From assembly GCA_949825065.1 (NCBI GenBank), contig OX463854.1, forward strand, positions 20,052,907 to 20,116,906: 64,000 nt of DNA, given 5' to 3'. The notes under the pieces were generated by a model. That model searched no databases, had not been told where the DNA came from, and saw only the letters and a list, made by a program, of their open reading frames with translations. Both the position numbers and the translations under genes were made by a program. This DNA comes from Odontocerum albicorne. Lineage: Eukaryota; Arthropoda; Insecta; Trichoptera; Odontoceridae. Positions 11,801 through 26,800 of the stretch are shown here, in pieces (the stretch's first letter is position 1; the number at the start of each line of letters is the position of its first letter).

Positions 11801-14800
11801 TACAATGTTCATCTTAAAGCAGCCGTTACTGATCCTCCCTGTCCGTATCAAAGCCTCCCTTCTAGGACCACTGCTGTAACCCTGTCCAGGACGTCTTCCG
11901 GAAGGTGCCTTTTTCTTTTTGTTGTCTTGCATAATAACATGGGCGTTTGTGGACAGGGAGTTCTTTGGTCTCCCCTTATACCGCGCGTATTGTTATGAGG
12001 TTTTATTTCGTGTTTTCCATCCCTATGACACTCTTTTCGGAGTGCTGGAAGTTTTCTTACTATCTTCCAATGGAAAAAGATTATTAAGGTATGGGACGAT
12101 GTAGAGGAAGGCATAAATAAGGGAGATCCTATTTTAAGTAGATTAAGATGGGGGATGTAGATCACTGTCTAGAGAGGAAATGGAGTGATAGTGAACAGCT
12201 CGGAGTCCTCGGGATCGCTAAGCCCGTATTCGTCGGACAGACGAACCTCCGGCAGATGTATATATGTATATACCATATATATAATAACATACATGTATTT
12301 ATGTGTATATTTATTGTCATGTGATGTAATTGGGTTAAACCCATATCAAATGTAAAACAAATAAATTATTACCAGACTGGGACCCTTGTTTTCGGGTACC
12401 ATTGAGAACTCTTATTTGTGATACCACTTGTTTAAATGTCTCTTAAAGTTTTCTAAATTCTGATTACAATGTTTTGAATGAAAATACTGAATATTGTGGA
12501 ATTTACTTGAATAGAATTGGGAAGGTTATTTATTATTTGGAAACAATAAGTGTTTTAATGATAAAGTTTTCTAGTTCTCAAATTAATTAAGAAATATATT
12601 AAATGCGGCCCAGCCATCTCAAACTCATTTCTTAGAGCAGTGCTTCCCAATTACTTTCATGTAACGGCCCCCTAAATCTGAAGTAAATAATTCCCGGCCC
12701 CCCCCCAAAAAAACATTTTTTTTATAGTTGAAGATTTATTTGGCAATAATTATTACAATTAAAATACACATATTTATATTCAACACAAAATTATAGGAAC
12801 TTGCTTAAAAACTTTTTTTTTAAATAAAAACTATACTCACATGAAACAATTTAATACTACATGAATATTTGTACTTTGTACTGAATATTTTCACGACCCC
12901 CACGAGAAATCCTGCGGCCCCCAATTTGGGAAGCACTGTCTTAGAGTATGCATGATATTAGTAACGATGATGATAGAAAATATTTCATTACCAAAATTGA
13001 TGATGTATGCACATAAATGTTAATTTGTGTATAAGCTATCAAACTAAAATTTTAGATAGCAGAAGTCCTAAGCTTCAAGACAATGGACGGATTTATTTTG
13101 GAGCAGTCTTTCTTAGGACAGATTTATAAGTATAAGTTTATATTTTATCACTTTTTTGTGTTCTTAAAATATCTACAAAAAAACTTACAACATCAAATGA
13201 AATAATATAAATTTATTTTTCTTTAATGCAGGTGTACCAACAATCTTAACCAAAAGTAACACAGGAACACTGCTGTGGGCCATCTTGGCGCCTATAGTCC
13301 TGTTCATCAGCTTCCTGGTTATAGGAGTTTTTGTCTACCATCGTCACCGGAAGCTTGAACTCTACAAAAAGAGATGTCGCTACTTTGAGGTAAAATTAAA
13401 GTGATTACAACAATCAATATGCAGTTATTTGTTCCCCAACAAAGAGACACATACATACATGACTTATCCATTTAGGGTAGGCAGAGAGAATCTAAATAAT
13501 GTCCCCGTTTCTCTCCCCTCATCCATATCCATATATTTCATTATACATGCTCTCCTGATTCTCATACTTCTTACCTTTCCCTCAGTAAAAATTTCTTCAC
13601 CTTCCACTCTTTCCTCAGTCTACCTCTTCCTCGCTCTCCATCATTTCAAATATATTTTTGTTTCGTAAGTTTTTGTTTAGCAACTCAATCTCTCAATGTG
13701 GCCAAACCATCTCAAGTTTCCTTTCTTAATTCCTCTCAACATAGAGATATTTGTGAGCTGCTGCTAGCCAATCCTAGGTTGATATTTGAGTTGCTGCTAG
13801 CTAATTTTAGGTTGAAGTTTCCAGTAATTAATTACTTTTATGATCTACTTTTAGCAAACACTGAAGAGCTAGCAAAAAACAATCTACATGAAATGGAAAA
13901 ATAAAAAATAAATATAATCTGTTTTTTCACACTTAAAAGACTATCACCCACCATTAAAAACCCCAGGCCTAAAATAATAAATCATAGATGTTTGTATGCT
14001 ACCCACTAACTAGCCTCGTCACCGTATGTATTACTTTTGCTTTGTCTCATATTAAATTCATCAGAATTGATATTCTTATTACAAGACAAAGCAAGAATAA
14101 GAGATAGAATAATAAGATAAAATTAAATGTGTTTATTTTCCAGGAGTTAGAACAGAAGGCCCCCAAAGAATCAGGTACAGGGTCCAGCTTTACAGTGCCC
14201 CCGGAAGATGATGCTTTTGAAATAAATCCGGACACTATTGTTCTCTATGAAGTTCTGGGTGAAGGCGCCTTTGGGGTGGTTCGCAAGGGCTGGCTGCCTG
14301 ATCAGAACAGGGAAGTCGCAGTGAAGATGTTAAAAGGTTAGCGTTTCACCCCTGTCTTGTACTGTGCAGTGCCAGTGTCCACCAATAGTGACAGAAACAA
14401 ATGAGTAAGTGGAAGATGTGATTCTGTGTTGCAGAACTATAAACTTTCTCTGTGATTTGCAAACAGATAAACCCTTTAAGATGTTTTTCTGTCTAACAGA
14501 TTTCTTTTTTCCGTCTGAAAAATCTCTATATTGGAACTTCAAATACTTTTCGAAGTTTTAATTAGCTGGTCCTTGAAAAGTATTTTGACTGATTCAATGT
14601 TCATTAAATATTCACTAAAAAATATTTGACCGATTAAATGTTCATTAAAATTCTTAAGTATTATTTTATAATATATTTTCTCATTTATATCTTTGTACAA
14701 ATAAATATTATGAATGTAATATAGATTGTGAATATAATTTCAAAAAAAAATATTTTACACTTGACTGCAAATTTCAATGATCATGGCAACAATAATAAAA

Positions 14801-17800
14801 CAAAGGCTTGTGTATATAATTTTATTTCTTTATTAATAACGGGTTTATTAACTTTGTATGAAAAATAGGAAAAAACAGATAAAAACCAAAACCAACAACA
14901 AAAGCAAGTCTTTGCTAAAATAGTTTTCCTCTATTTGAATACAAAGTATTAAATATATATTATTAACTTAAAATTATTGATCAGACTTGTTGAAATTAAT
15001 ATTTTAAACAATAAGTTACTTGTTCAAATTCTCTATGTTGAACAATATTTAAACATTTTACATACTTGTATATAGACAAAACTAAACTATTATGTGTGTT
15101 AAAATCCACATATCACTTGATTGTTTGATCTCGGAAGTAATATTAGTATTTTTTCACTCAATCCTTTGGGAAATACTGACTTTATTACCCCAATGTGTAG
15201 ACTTTCGATTGCCTACTGTGTGTGTCAGTATAATTTAATTTTACAATAGCAATCTTATTTTTTATAAGTTGACATTCATTATTATAATTTGTTAAGTTCA
15301 TAGCAAAAAGTTGAGAAGATTAGAATTTACATTTTCATGATGTGCCATTTATTAACAAACATTATATTTAACATTCCTTGTTTATAAAAAAAAGACATTA
15401 AACTGTCAACCACAATGTGACACATACATTTTAAACCATTGTAAAAACCATGGTTATTTCCAAAATGTATTAAACTAATTAATAATAAAATTGTGGAAAT
15501 AATTCTCGACTTTTTTCTTATCCCCCTAAAGCATTAAGCATACAAAACACTTTTGAATAATTCCTACGAAATAAGATCAAAATTTTCATCCCATTGAAAG
15601 TCAAACGCAAGGTAGATAAGATAAGAAGGTATAATAAAAGAACTGGGTTTGAACCACTGATATTGATAACACTTGTCAATATCAGTTATCTTTGAAAAAA
15701 AAGAGATTAGCAAGACTTGCTTAATTGATTCGTAAACCATGGAACCAAAGACAATATTGTCTTCTGGCCACACTCATTAACATGTTTGTGTCACCAGTAT
15801 AGATATAAAGAGAAGATTATCATGCAAGAGAAGAAGAAAGGGCTATACAAAATAGAAAGGTCAAAATGCATTGAATCATATGTTTAGATAACCACTACAT
15901 GTGAATTTAGAATAAAATTCTATTCTTAATTTCATGAAATTCTTTAAATGATAAAATTTCTTACTAATAAATAAATGTTAAAAGTACTGATTTTCTTCTT
16001 TCTTGTTCCTCAGCTGTTATATCCTTCCCTTCTCTATCTTATTTTGCCTGGCTTCAACCTTTTATATTTTTTGTGGTCTTTGTGATGTCCACGGCTGCCA
16101 TTTCAGTATACACTGGAACCATTTGTATTCATTGAAATTTAAGATATTGGGTTGTGCAGAAAGCAATTAGTATTTTTAAATGCAAATGCAAATCTTTTAT
16201 ATTTAGATGTAACTTTATTCTGTAATGTATGCATCGTTTTCTTCCACTACCTTACGCCATCTTTTGGACAACTTTATAATTCCATCCACCCAGAACTTTA
16301 CATTTTTCTTGGCAAAAAAATGCCACAGTTGACTTTTGAAGTGAAGTTCTTCCGCTTAGAAAATTTTTGTTGAGACTGGAATTAGGGATAGGTCATGCAT
16401 TGTCCTGGTGAAAGATAACGCCGTTCTTATTGGCTAAATAGGGACACTATCAGTCGATTGCTTCCTTCCATTGGTCCAATTACTAGCAGTATTTCTCAAA
16501 ATCAATTGGTTGTGTTGGAGTAGCTTGTAATTGTAGACAATTCCGTCCCAATCCCGCCAGATATACAGCATGGCCTTTTTCGGATGGAGACTAAAGGGTG
16601 GCTAAAGATGATTCTCCTTTACTTGCCCCACGACCTCTTCCGCTCAATATTATTGTAGAGACTACTTTTCTTTGCCCTTAACTATTTCTTTAAAAACGGT
16701 TAGTTTTCGTTGCGTTTTTACCAGCATATGAAACTACTTTCTGGACAACCTATTATTTATTTGATTTCCATATATTTTTGTATAATTTACACTAATACCC
16801 AAAATGATATGCTGCTTTAAAAGGATTGATTTTGTCAATAAACAGAATATTGATTAATTCAATTTGTCAATAGTTCATTAAATATTTGCTATCCTAAATA
16901 GCATACTAAAATAAGTGCATAACACCAGTTTTTTATAAAACTCATATATTCTCTTTTTGGGTATTGATTTTTCTGCTGCATCCCAATTTTTAACCATAAA
17001 TTATCTGGCTAATTCATATATGATAATTTTGGATCAAAATTTGTATCTAATATTTTTTTATCTAGAAAATTCATATTTTAACCCTATCCATGATGAATTA
17101 AAATAATTCCACTGAGTATCCCTTCTTCTCTCTTCTCGTCATATCCCACTGGTGAAGACAATTGTGGCCAGAAGACATACCAAGATATGTAAGATTAACC
17201 CTGTTGGGAATCTAATCTGAAACCTGTGTGAAAGACTAATCATCTAAAAGTCATTGAACTATTTTATCCATAGGTACCCTTACTTAGGTACTTCTTCTTC
17301 TCCAGTCATTTCCTTTATTGCCAGGATTTGTGACTCCCTTAAATGTAAATGCTAACAAAACTAAAATGATATTGCTATAACACATTTAGTGCTGAAAACT
17401 CCAATAAGCGTTCAAATAAACTTTTGCTGAATGCTCAAAATGAATATTGCTGTTCTATTCCCAATTTCTTTGAATGAATTAAAAAAACAAGTGAACCCAG
17501 TGTGACCTAATACTATAGTACTGATCAAGTTTGTAAGGATGTATGTGTATGTATGACAATGAATATTAACTGCTCTCACCTTTTTACTATTATTTAAGCA
17601 AATATGGGTATATTTTTTAGCATCACTGTGATTTTAAAAGAAATTATTTCAGTAGTCAATATGTTAATTAATGCATCGCATTACACTTATTCTGTATATA
17701 CTGCAGTACCTGACACGCTTATTACCAAGTAGCATTTTTTTCCAACTAACAAGAAAGATGTTAAAACTGTTATCAATGGAACCTCAGTTTTGGAACTTAA

Positions 17801-20800
17801 TCCGTTTTAGAAGGCTATTCGAAAACGAAATAAATTTTTCCCATAAGGGATTATCTGTTATAGGCATCCAAAAATACACAGTGCTGCAACACAATAAATA
17901 GATTATATAAATGAAAATTTAACTTAACTTTACCTGTACTGAGAGCTGATGGCGTAATTGAAAGGTGGTGAAACAGGTAGAGAGGAGAAGAGATGTTTTG
18001 GAAGGGTGTCACTTTGCATAAAAACATCAGATGATTGTTTTTCTGGAGTTCTTTCTCTTTTCTGTTTTACTAAAATGAGATTTCTTTTTGCCTGCGTTTT
18101 TTTTTAATTCTGAAGGGCATTGTATGTTTGAGAAACTCGTGGGAAGACAAATGTTGTACCACTAGGTTCTGAGGTGATCTACGATATTGTACAATATAAA
18201 TAACAACCTTTTGCTTACCATTTTCTTTTACAGATGAGCCCTCAGCAGAAGAGGTGAAGCAATTCCGCCAAGAGATGGACATGATGAAAGGCGTAGGGCG
18301 GCATGCGCATATTGTGAGCCTGGTGGGTTGCTGCACGCGGCCCAGTGCCACCATGATGCTGGTCGTAGAGTTCTGCACCAAGGGGGATCTGCGCAACTAC
18401 CTCAGGTTAAACTTAGACCAACACTTTTTGATCTATTAACTGCTACTGCTACTGAAAAGCATTATACCTAAGCACTAATGATCTCTCTTCATTGACTTGG
18501 ATTTGACTCACTTACTCTGGCATTAATTACAAATCACATATACAAATTTATATTTACAGCATTTTGAAAACCAAGCAAAAACATTTTTCAAATTTCTTTT
18601 TACATATTGTCAGTTCAGAAAAAATACGATTATAAGTTAGTGAAATGAGCAAACTGTGAAAATAGATCAAAGCACGTATAAACTCATATAAAGAAAGTAT
18701 CAGACCCATAAAATACTCCATCTTGGGAGGATTTAAATAGCAGACTAGCAAATCCCAAACCTTATTAAAATGTGCATTTCATTGTTAAATTAAGTCATTT
18801 AATAATCCACCATTCACTCTTTACCCTTAAAATTATTTTTTTAAATCAAATTTGCTGATATTAATATTTCGCCTTGCTATTAGAGTCCTTTAAGTTTTTA
18901 ATTTAGGAAATTATGTATTTATCTTTAATCATATTGTTTAATAAATAATTATTTTGTCTTTAGGTGGACTTGGGAAACGATGGCTTCAAAATCAAATGGA
19001 AAACCTCTGGTACCGTCAGACATGAAGTTGAAAAACTCCACAGAAGAAAACTCCACAGAACCAATCAAATATGCAGAATTGGTCTCATCAGAAAACAGTG
19101 ACTGCAATGGATCCGTGGATATATTGCAACCAAATTTAATAGTAAACAAACTTTACGAGTTACAAAGTGAAATAAAAGAAAATGAAAATGGTGCACAAAT
19201 ATCAGATATTTGTGACATTACAGCTGTGGACTTATTATCGTTCGGAAGACAAATTGCCATGGGTATGGAGTTCTTGTCTTCAAACCGGGTGGTGCACAGA
19301 GATCTAGCGGCAAGAAATGTCCTCGTCTGCTCCGACAAGACTGTGAAAATTGCAGACTTTGGTCTGTCTCGAGATATTTACCAGGAAAACATGTACCGGA
19401 AAACTGGAACAGGAAAATTGCCCATTAAATGGATGGCGTTGGAATCACTAACACACCAAATTTATACCACTCAGAGTGATGTGTAAGAATTGTTTACTTA
19501 TTTATGGTTTTTTATTCATTATTATCATTCATAAAAATTACTACATTTGGGTTCACAAGGTGAGAAGAATACGACCTTAATATTTATTTCAGGTTTCCTT
19601 TTTCCATAGTGTGTAAGAGAAAGATATTCGCAAAAAGGCTAGAAAGATCTCGGAGGCTAGTGGGTTAGTCCCCCATAAAATAAACTATTACAATAGTCAT
19701 AGATCTATTGAAAACACTGTGTTTCTATTGGAATGTATAAGGTGATAATGATAATAACGATTCACTTTACATCTCACTCACTGGTTACAAACAAACTTTG
19801 TGTATGTATTTTGCAATGATTGTGTGTTAACATTAACTTGAGTGACACTATAATAAAGTTTGATAGTGTTGGGTGTTAACATACTCGTAAGTTGTGTCCG
19901 TTTTTTTCCAATTTAAAAATGAGCACCAAAAGTAAAACAAAATGATAAATGTTATACGTCATTCGAAAGAAAATTTTCTGCTCTACAAGATATTGTGTTT
20001 GCTTTTACGTTACATATATTATTTTATTTGATTACAAGCTTTCAAAATGGAATGTCGAGTAGACGAAAGTGAGCATTTTCGACACCTCCTTCTGTTCGCG
20101 TTCAATCGAGGGAATAAAGCTGCCAAAGCTGCTCGCGATATTTGCGAAGTATACGGTGAAGATGCTATGAATTAAAGGACAGCTCGTCGATGGTTTTTGC
20201 GTTTCAAAGACGGTAATTTTGACCTGAAAGACATGGAGCTTTCCGGACGACCAGTGGACTTCGATGAGGACCGCTTAAATCATATTATTCATGAAGATCC
20301 CCTTCAAACCACCGTAGAATTGGCTGAGCAGATGAATTGTAGACACATGACTGTATACCGCTATCTTAAATCAATGGGAAAAGTCCAGAAGTTCGGCGCT
20401 TGGGTTCCACATGTTTTGAGTGAAAACAACAAAAATCAACATTCGATAATTTCTGCTAGTTTGCTCGCGCGTCATCGAGCTACGCATGGCCACAAGCAAA
20501 GGTTCCTTTACCGCATCATTACTGGTGATGAAAAATGGTTTGAAAATGGTGATGAAAAATGTTTGAAAGGGATCTTCATGAATAATATGGTTTAAGCGGT
20601 CTTCATCAAAGTCCACTGGTCGTCCGGAACGCTCCATGTCTTTCAGGTCGAAATTACCGTATTTGAAATGCAAAAACCATCGAGGAGCTATCCTTACAAT
20701 CGTAGCATCTTCACCGTACACTTCGCAAATATTGTGAGCAGCTTTGGCAGCTTTATTCTTTCGATTGAACGCGAACAGAAGGAGGTGTCGAAAATGCTCA

Positions 20801-23800
20801 CTTTTGCTACTTGAGATTCCATTTTGAAGGCTTGTAATCAAATAAAATAATATATGTAACGTAAAAGCAAATATAATATCTTATAGAGCAGAAAATTTTC
20901 TTTCGAATACCGTATAACATTTACCATTTTGTTTTACTTTTGGTGCTCATTTTTAAATTGGAAAAAAACGGACACAACTTATGTTAACACTTAATATAGT
21001 ATATTTACAAATACTAAAGCATATGTTAAATCATCTTATAACTGGTTCAGTCACGGCTTCGAAGGATGTGAAGTGTCAGACTGTGGACTGACTTTGTTAA
21101 AAGCATTCTATCGCATCTTTATGTTCCTGATGGAACATTTAGGGTATTAATTAAAATTAATAATAATGAAAATTATAATTCAATGAACCCATCATGAAAT
21201 ATTATTTAAAAAAGAATTTTTTTTCATGGATTGTGATGACATTTTGAATTAATCATAATTAAAATAACACTTTTATTTAAAATACAACAGGAAAGATGTT
21301 TGTTTATTCCCTCTGTTCACTTTTTGGCATTAGTGCTTGGTAAATTTCTCATTACCTTAGGATGGAGAGATGTAAAATTGACACGGCTCGAAAACTCACC
21401 TAAATGTATCAAAAAGTCTAGAAAAAAATACACATAAAACTAGAGCACATGGCTATGTGACTCGAAAACAAAAAAATTAAGAACAAAAATACGAGTATAA
21501 ACAATAAATAAGTGGATATGAATCAACCACAATGCACACAGGACATAAATTTACAATTTGACATGATGTGCTCGTGTGCACTTGCATCAAAAGTAAATAC
21601 AGAATCTAAATGCACCCAAATAATAATTTGTAACATCATCGACCGGGATTTCAGGTCAATGACGTATTCGCAATTTTGCCAGTTTTAACTCTTTTAATCC
21701 CACGGGGCTGATCATCAGCCCCAACTGGGAATTTTATTGGAAAAACCCCACGGGGCCGATCATCGGCCGCAAAGTTTTCATACAAGTTTTTATGTTGAAT
21801 ATGTATTTTTTTAAACTTTGAAATTCACTTTTAAAAGAATTCATTTAAAAATAAATATTAACTAAGATAAAAAATAAAATTTAAACTACTGTATTTTTGC
21901 CAAAATATGCTGGGATTAAAAGGATTAATATCTGCTACATATTACCAGTTTAATTGTCTATTACATATTGTATTATGTGATTGAATGAAAAGAATATTTT
22001 TTCGTTTTAAATAATTTTCTAAAATGTCATAATTAAAATCATTTTCTTTTACTACCCCAGTTAATCTGCAACCTAGTCAATATGACCCCGGATAATTGAG
22101 TCTTCTGTATTAATTTCCATATCTTCCAGCAATGTATTTATATTTTGAAGACATGAAAAGACAAGACAACAGTATTGAAATTTTATGATACATTTCAGCT
22201 GGTCGTTTGGCATCCTGCTGTGGGAGATAGTGACTTTGGGCGCCAACCCTTACCCTAGCATCCCCACCAGCCGCCTCACCAAGCTGCTGCAGTCTGGCTT
22301 CAGGATGGAGTGCCCCGCCAACTGCAGCCACGATCTGTAAGTTATTGTTTATTACGCTATAATTCATCAATATTTCAAAGCACAGTCTTCTCTGCAATGC
22401 ATCTACATCGTAGATATAAAACTGTAGTGGTTTGTTGTGTTTCGCGAAAAACATCATCATCCTAAACGGAAAGGGTAGGTATTTTTTTAATAATGTATTT
22501 AGGGGGTTTGGGGGGGGCGTATGTTGCAGCTGCCTAGGAGCACCGACTTCACAAATGGGACACTGATTACAGGTAAATCCTGTATTTAAAAAATCATTAG
22601 TTACTTTCCTCAGCTCAAAAACTGGGAACTTGTCACGTGAAAAATAAATTCTGTTAGAAATAATATTATCAATAAACTATCATTAAAAATCAAATTAAAT
22701 ATTAACTAGCATGAAAAATACAATGAAAATGGTAATTTATTCTTTCATATAGTACCCTTCTACATAACCGAACGGAAAATTCGGACATATTGAAAAGCAT
22801 GATAAGAAGACAATATTGTCTTCGATCCCATAAATCAAGTTTTCAGGTTTAGATCCATTGAAGCAGACGTGAAAGTTGTGGTTCGTCATTACATATGTCG
22901 GGAATGCTGCCCTAAACATGATGAGGAAACACCACTCACACAAGTGCAAAGTCTAAAGTATGAGCAACAAGTCTAGCGCTTATAAATATTATTACCAGAC
23001 CTTTTCGGGTACCATCAGGAAACTAATCCGAAACCCACGGGTGGAAGTCAAATGGGCACTGAGATTGTCTATTGCGCGGGTGAGTTAGATGTTATTTTAT
23101 AAAAACAAACTGAACAAAATTTAAAATAAATAAGATTGGCTTATGGTATATCATATATCTAGGTATATGGTGCAAGTAGCACTTATGATATAGGCTCACT
23201 GGATCTGCAAGTAAACTTTTTCTAGACAAAAGCTCTAATTGTTATTTGCTTGCAAGACGTCCTTTTTATTTTCATTAAATTATACAAAATATTAATTCAT
23301 CCAGGTAGAGTTCCTGTGCCTTTTGGGGTTGGCAGAGTGGACGGACCTCCATGTCTTTCTACCCATGCATACAACTCTCACATAATCTACATCCATACAT
23401 TTTGTCATACATGATCTGTTTTTTCTTATACTCCTTAACTTTCCCTCAGTTAAAATTTCTCCAACTATTTTTTTTTCTTTTTAAAAGAATAGATATGACC
23501 GAAGTCATAGGTATCCTTATACCCTCGAACACTAGGCGGAAGAAGTGCCTGTGTCGTTAAAGGGGAGTAGCACAGCGCGGGGTTCGAACCGACGACCTTC
23601 CGCACGGAAGTCCAGTGCGTTATCGCGCCGCCATGCACCTCACATGCGCTACCACGCCGCCATGCACTCACTATCTCAGTCCACTTTTTCCTCGGTCTGC
23701 CCTTTCCTCGTTCTCGATTCCTTTTTAGGTCTACTTATAATATCCATCTCTATCAAGCAGTTATACATTATCCGATCATTTCTTACTCTATCAGACATTG

Positions 23801-26800
23801 TAATACCTGATATTATACCACATTTATTCTGCTCTTATGACTCTCTTTTAATGCCCAGACTTTGCTTCCATACATCAAGGTTGACACTAACAAACCACTG
23901 TGCACAAATGTTTTTTTGAAGATTTGGCAATTGGTTTATGGGTAAAAATAGTAATAAGTGTGCTATTGACATTGTTCCCTGCAACAACACGACTTTCAAT
24001 ATCTTTTTCTATTTCACTATATCTGCCAGGTATAGTTCGGAAATTCTAGGATGAGTCCTGTGACAGCTCACAAATTTGCCCCAATACAACCATATGTAAT
24101 GTATTTACCTAAATGACTTGCTATTTATTAGAATTGAGGCTTATATTAAAGTTGATAAAATAATTAAAATTACTGAACATCGTTACAAGGTTGTATTGGG
24201 GCAAATTTGTGAGCTGTCACAGGACTCATCCTAGAATTTTCGAACTATAGTAACATATCTAATAAATACATTGCTTGCTTCACTCAAACTTTAAGACTTT
24301 GAAATGTTACTTAAACCCCGAATAGAGTAAGAGAAAACCAACTAATGTATTTACCTAAATAACTTGCTATTTATTAGAATTGGGGCTTATATTAAAGTTG
24401 ATAAAATAATTAAAATTACTGAACATCGTTACAAGGTTGTATTGGGGCAAATTTGTGAGCTGCCACAGGACTCATCCTAGAATTTCCGAACTATAATGTT
24501 TATTTTCTTTCTTTTTCACTGTGCTCTTTCAATTCGTCTAGATCTTTGTTTGTAAACTCTTCATTGTTTGCAGGAAACTGATCGTATTCCTCATAGAAAC
24601 TTCAACCTATAATCAATTAGCCAATGTTAAGAACTAGTTTAATTAAAATAGAAATAACTATGTTATACTCATCACAAAATCAAAAACAAATTAGACTTAC
24701 ATAGAGCGATTTCATGATACCTGCCACTCTAAGATAACAATTAAACTGTATGCTTAGCACCAGTATAAAAATACATTTACATGAATCTAAAGTGAATCCT
24801 CTGGGAACCTAAGACACCTGTTCATGTATTGGCGAGTACACAGTAACAGATTAAACCTAAAGTTACAATGGCAAGGAGATTAAACTTGCTTAAAAGTACT
24901 ATCATATAAGCTACAGAAAAACATAAATTCAGATATAAAATGGTCTAAGATTTAAACCAATCCAGAAGTGAATCCTTCAGGATTCGAACCTGGGACACCA
25001 GTCAAATGTAAATCGTAAATGCTAACCACAAAATCACAGCTCCTAAACTAGCACAATTATCAAATATGCCAGGTGATTATTTGATGATGATGTAATTAAT
25101 TTGATTTCATCCTCAACCCTGCTTACTTTTGTATTAAACACAAGCTACTTCCAGGTATAGCCTGATGCAGGCATGCTGGCAGGCCCGCCCCAAAGACAGG
25201 CCCTGCTTCAGTGAGATCCGCCAGCACCTGGATAAACTGCTGGACGGAGTGTGTGCGCAAGCTTACCTCAGTCTCGATGTAATGGACTACAGAGACATCA
25301 ACAGTGGCAGGAATAACTCCACAGATCAGCAGTCCAGGTAAATTGTTCAAGTTCTCATCTTGCCAAGAGTAGCAACTGAAACCTTCTGTTATTAAACTGC
25401 CTTTTGAAATCTCATTTTTGGTCGGTTTTTCCTAAAATATAAAGAATAACAGTCTGCTTTGACTTTGGCCTGGCATGGCCAAACTTTTACCTAAGTGGTC
25501 TATATTCTGTAGGACAGAAATATTACAAAAAACTTTAAAATACTACACTTAAATAAAAGAATTGATATTATTATTATTTTATTATTATTATTATTATTAC
25601 ACATGACAAGAAATATACACAATTTGCGAAAAAACAGGTAATTTGGTTTGGACATACAATTTTAATGTATCTGGGTTTGTTGCCTTTCATTTGTCGTATC
25701 CCCAGTAAACTAGGCTTTTCCCTGTATCTCACTGAGGATATTTAGCATGAAAAAATATATCGATACTTCTTTCCGATTTTTGATTACACAAAAACAAAAC
25801 CCCGTTGCACGCTCTCATCGACCTGACAAACAGTGACATTCAACTACAACTGGAAACATCTTGCGAAATTCAACTGCTCACACATCATCACTCCAGAAAT
25901 ACCAAAAATATTCATCCCGCAATATACCGCACACAATCATAAGAATAAAAATTAAAACAAAAAATACACAGAAACACAAATGCAAAAACAACCAAAATTA
26001 AAACAAGGAGAAACCCACACTCACACAATTCTTTCCCACTCGTTATTCATCCTGAAAGCCCAAGTATTCAAAATCCTGTCGCAATAACAACCACGCTCCG
26101 ATCGACTGTCTAAATGGTTTTCCTACCTTTACCTTTATTGAAGTCGGCACGCCATTGTATGTAATGGGAGCCAAATAAGCATATTGCCTTTGGGCAAAAG
26201 AGGTTTTAACTCTAGGGATGGTGAACATTTCATTAGTTGCCATGCGTGTCATGTGTGTCTGCTGAGTCTGCATCTTCCCTTCCTCTCGATGGTAGTGCCA
26301 GAGAATGGATTTGAGATGTAAATTGGCTATGTTCAGGACTTGATACTCTCTGAAAAGCTCCGCCGTGGGATACTGAGCAGGAAGTTTATTAATTATTTTC
26401 ACAATCAATTTTTGGGAAACCTGCAATATGTGTTTTTGGGTTATGGTGCATCCCTCCCAAACCGATATACCGTAAGAAAGTGCTGACTGACATAAGGCGA
26501 AGTATATACTTTTAAGAATATTTTCACTGAGCACATTTCGAATCATACGGAATATGTATCCTAGTTTTCTGATTTTTGCGCTCAAAGTGTTAATATGGAC
26601 CTCCCAACGAAGGAACTGATCAACATAAACTCCAAGGTACTTTATACTATCAACCCTTTCCAAGGAAACACAACTACAGTCAGCCATGGGTGAACAAGTG
26701 TGTAGTGCCATGTATTTATTTGTAGGTGCTTGAGTTCTTGTAGATATGCTAAATGTGATGTATTTAGTTTTTTGAGAATTTAGAGTCAATAAATTTGAGT

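Noticed and set aside
20371..20841. 156-codon minus-strand frame as a separate gene
   Set aside because: It is the inverted second half-copy of the same mariner read through the junction.
23580..23640. tRNA gene on minus with perfect B box
   Set aside because: Followed by a SINE body and an A-rich tail and inserted in a LINE; not a free tRNA.
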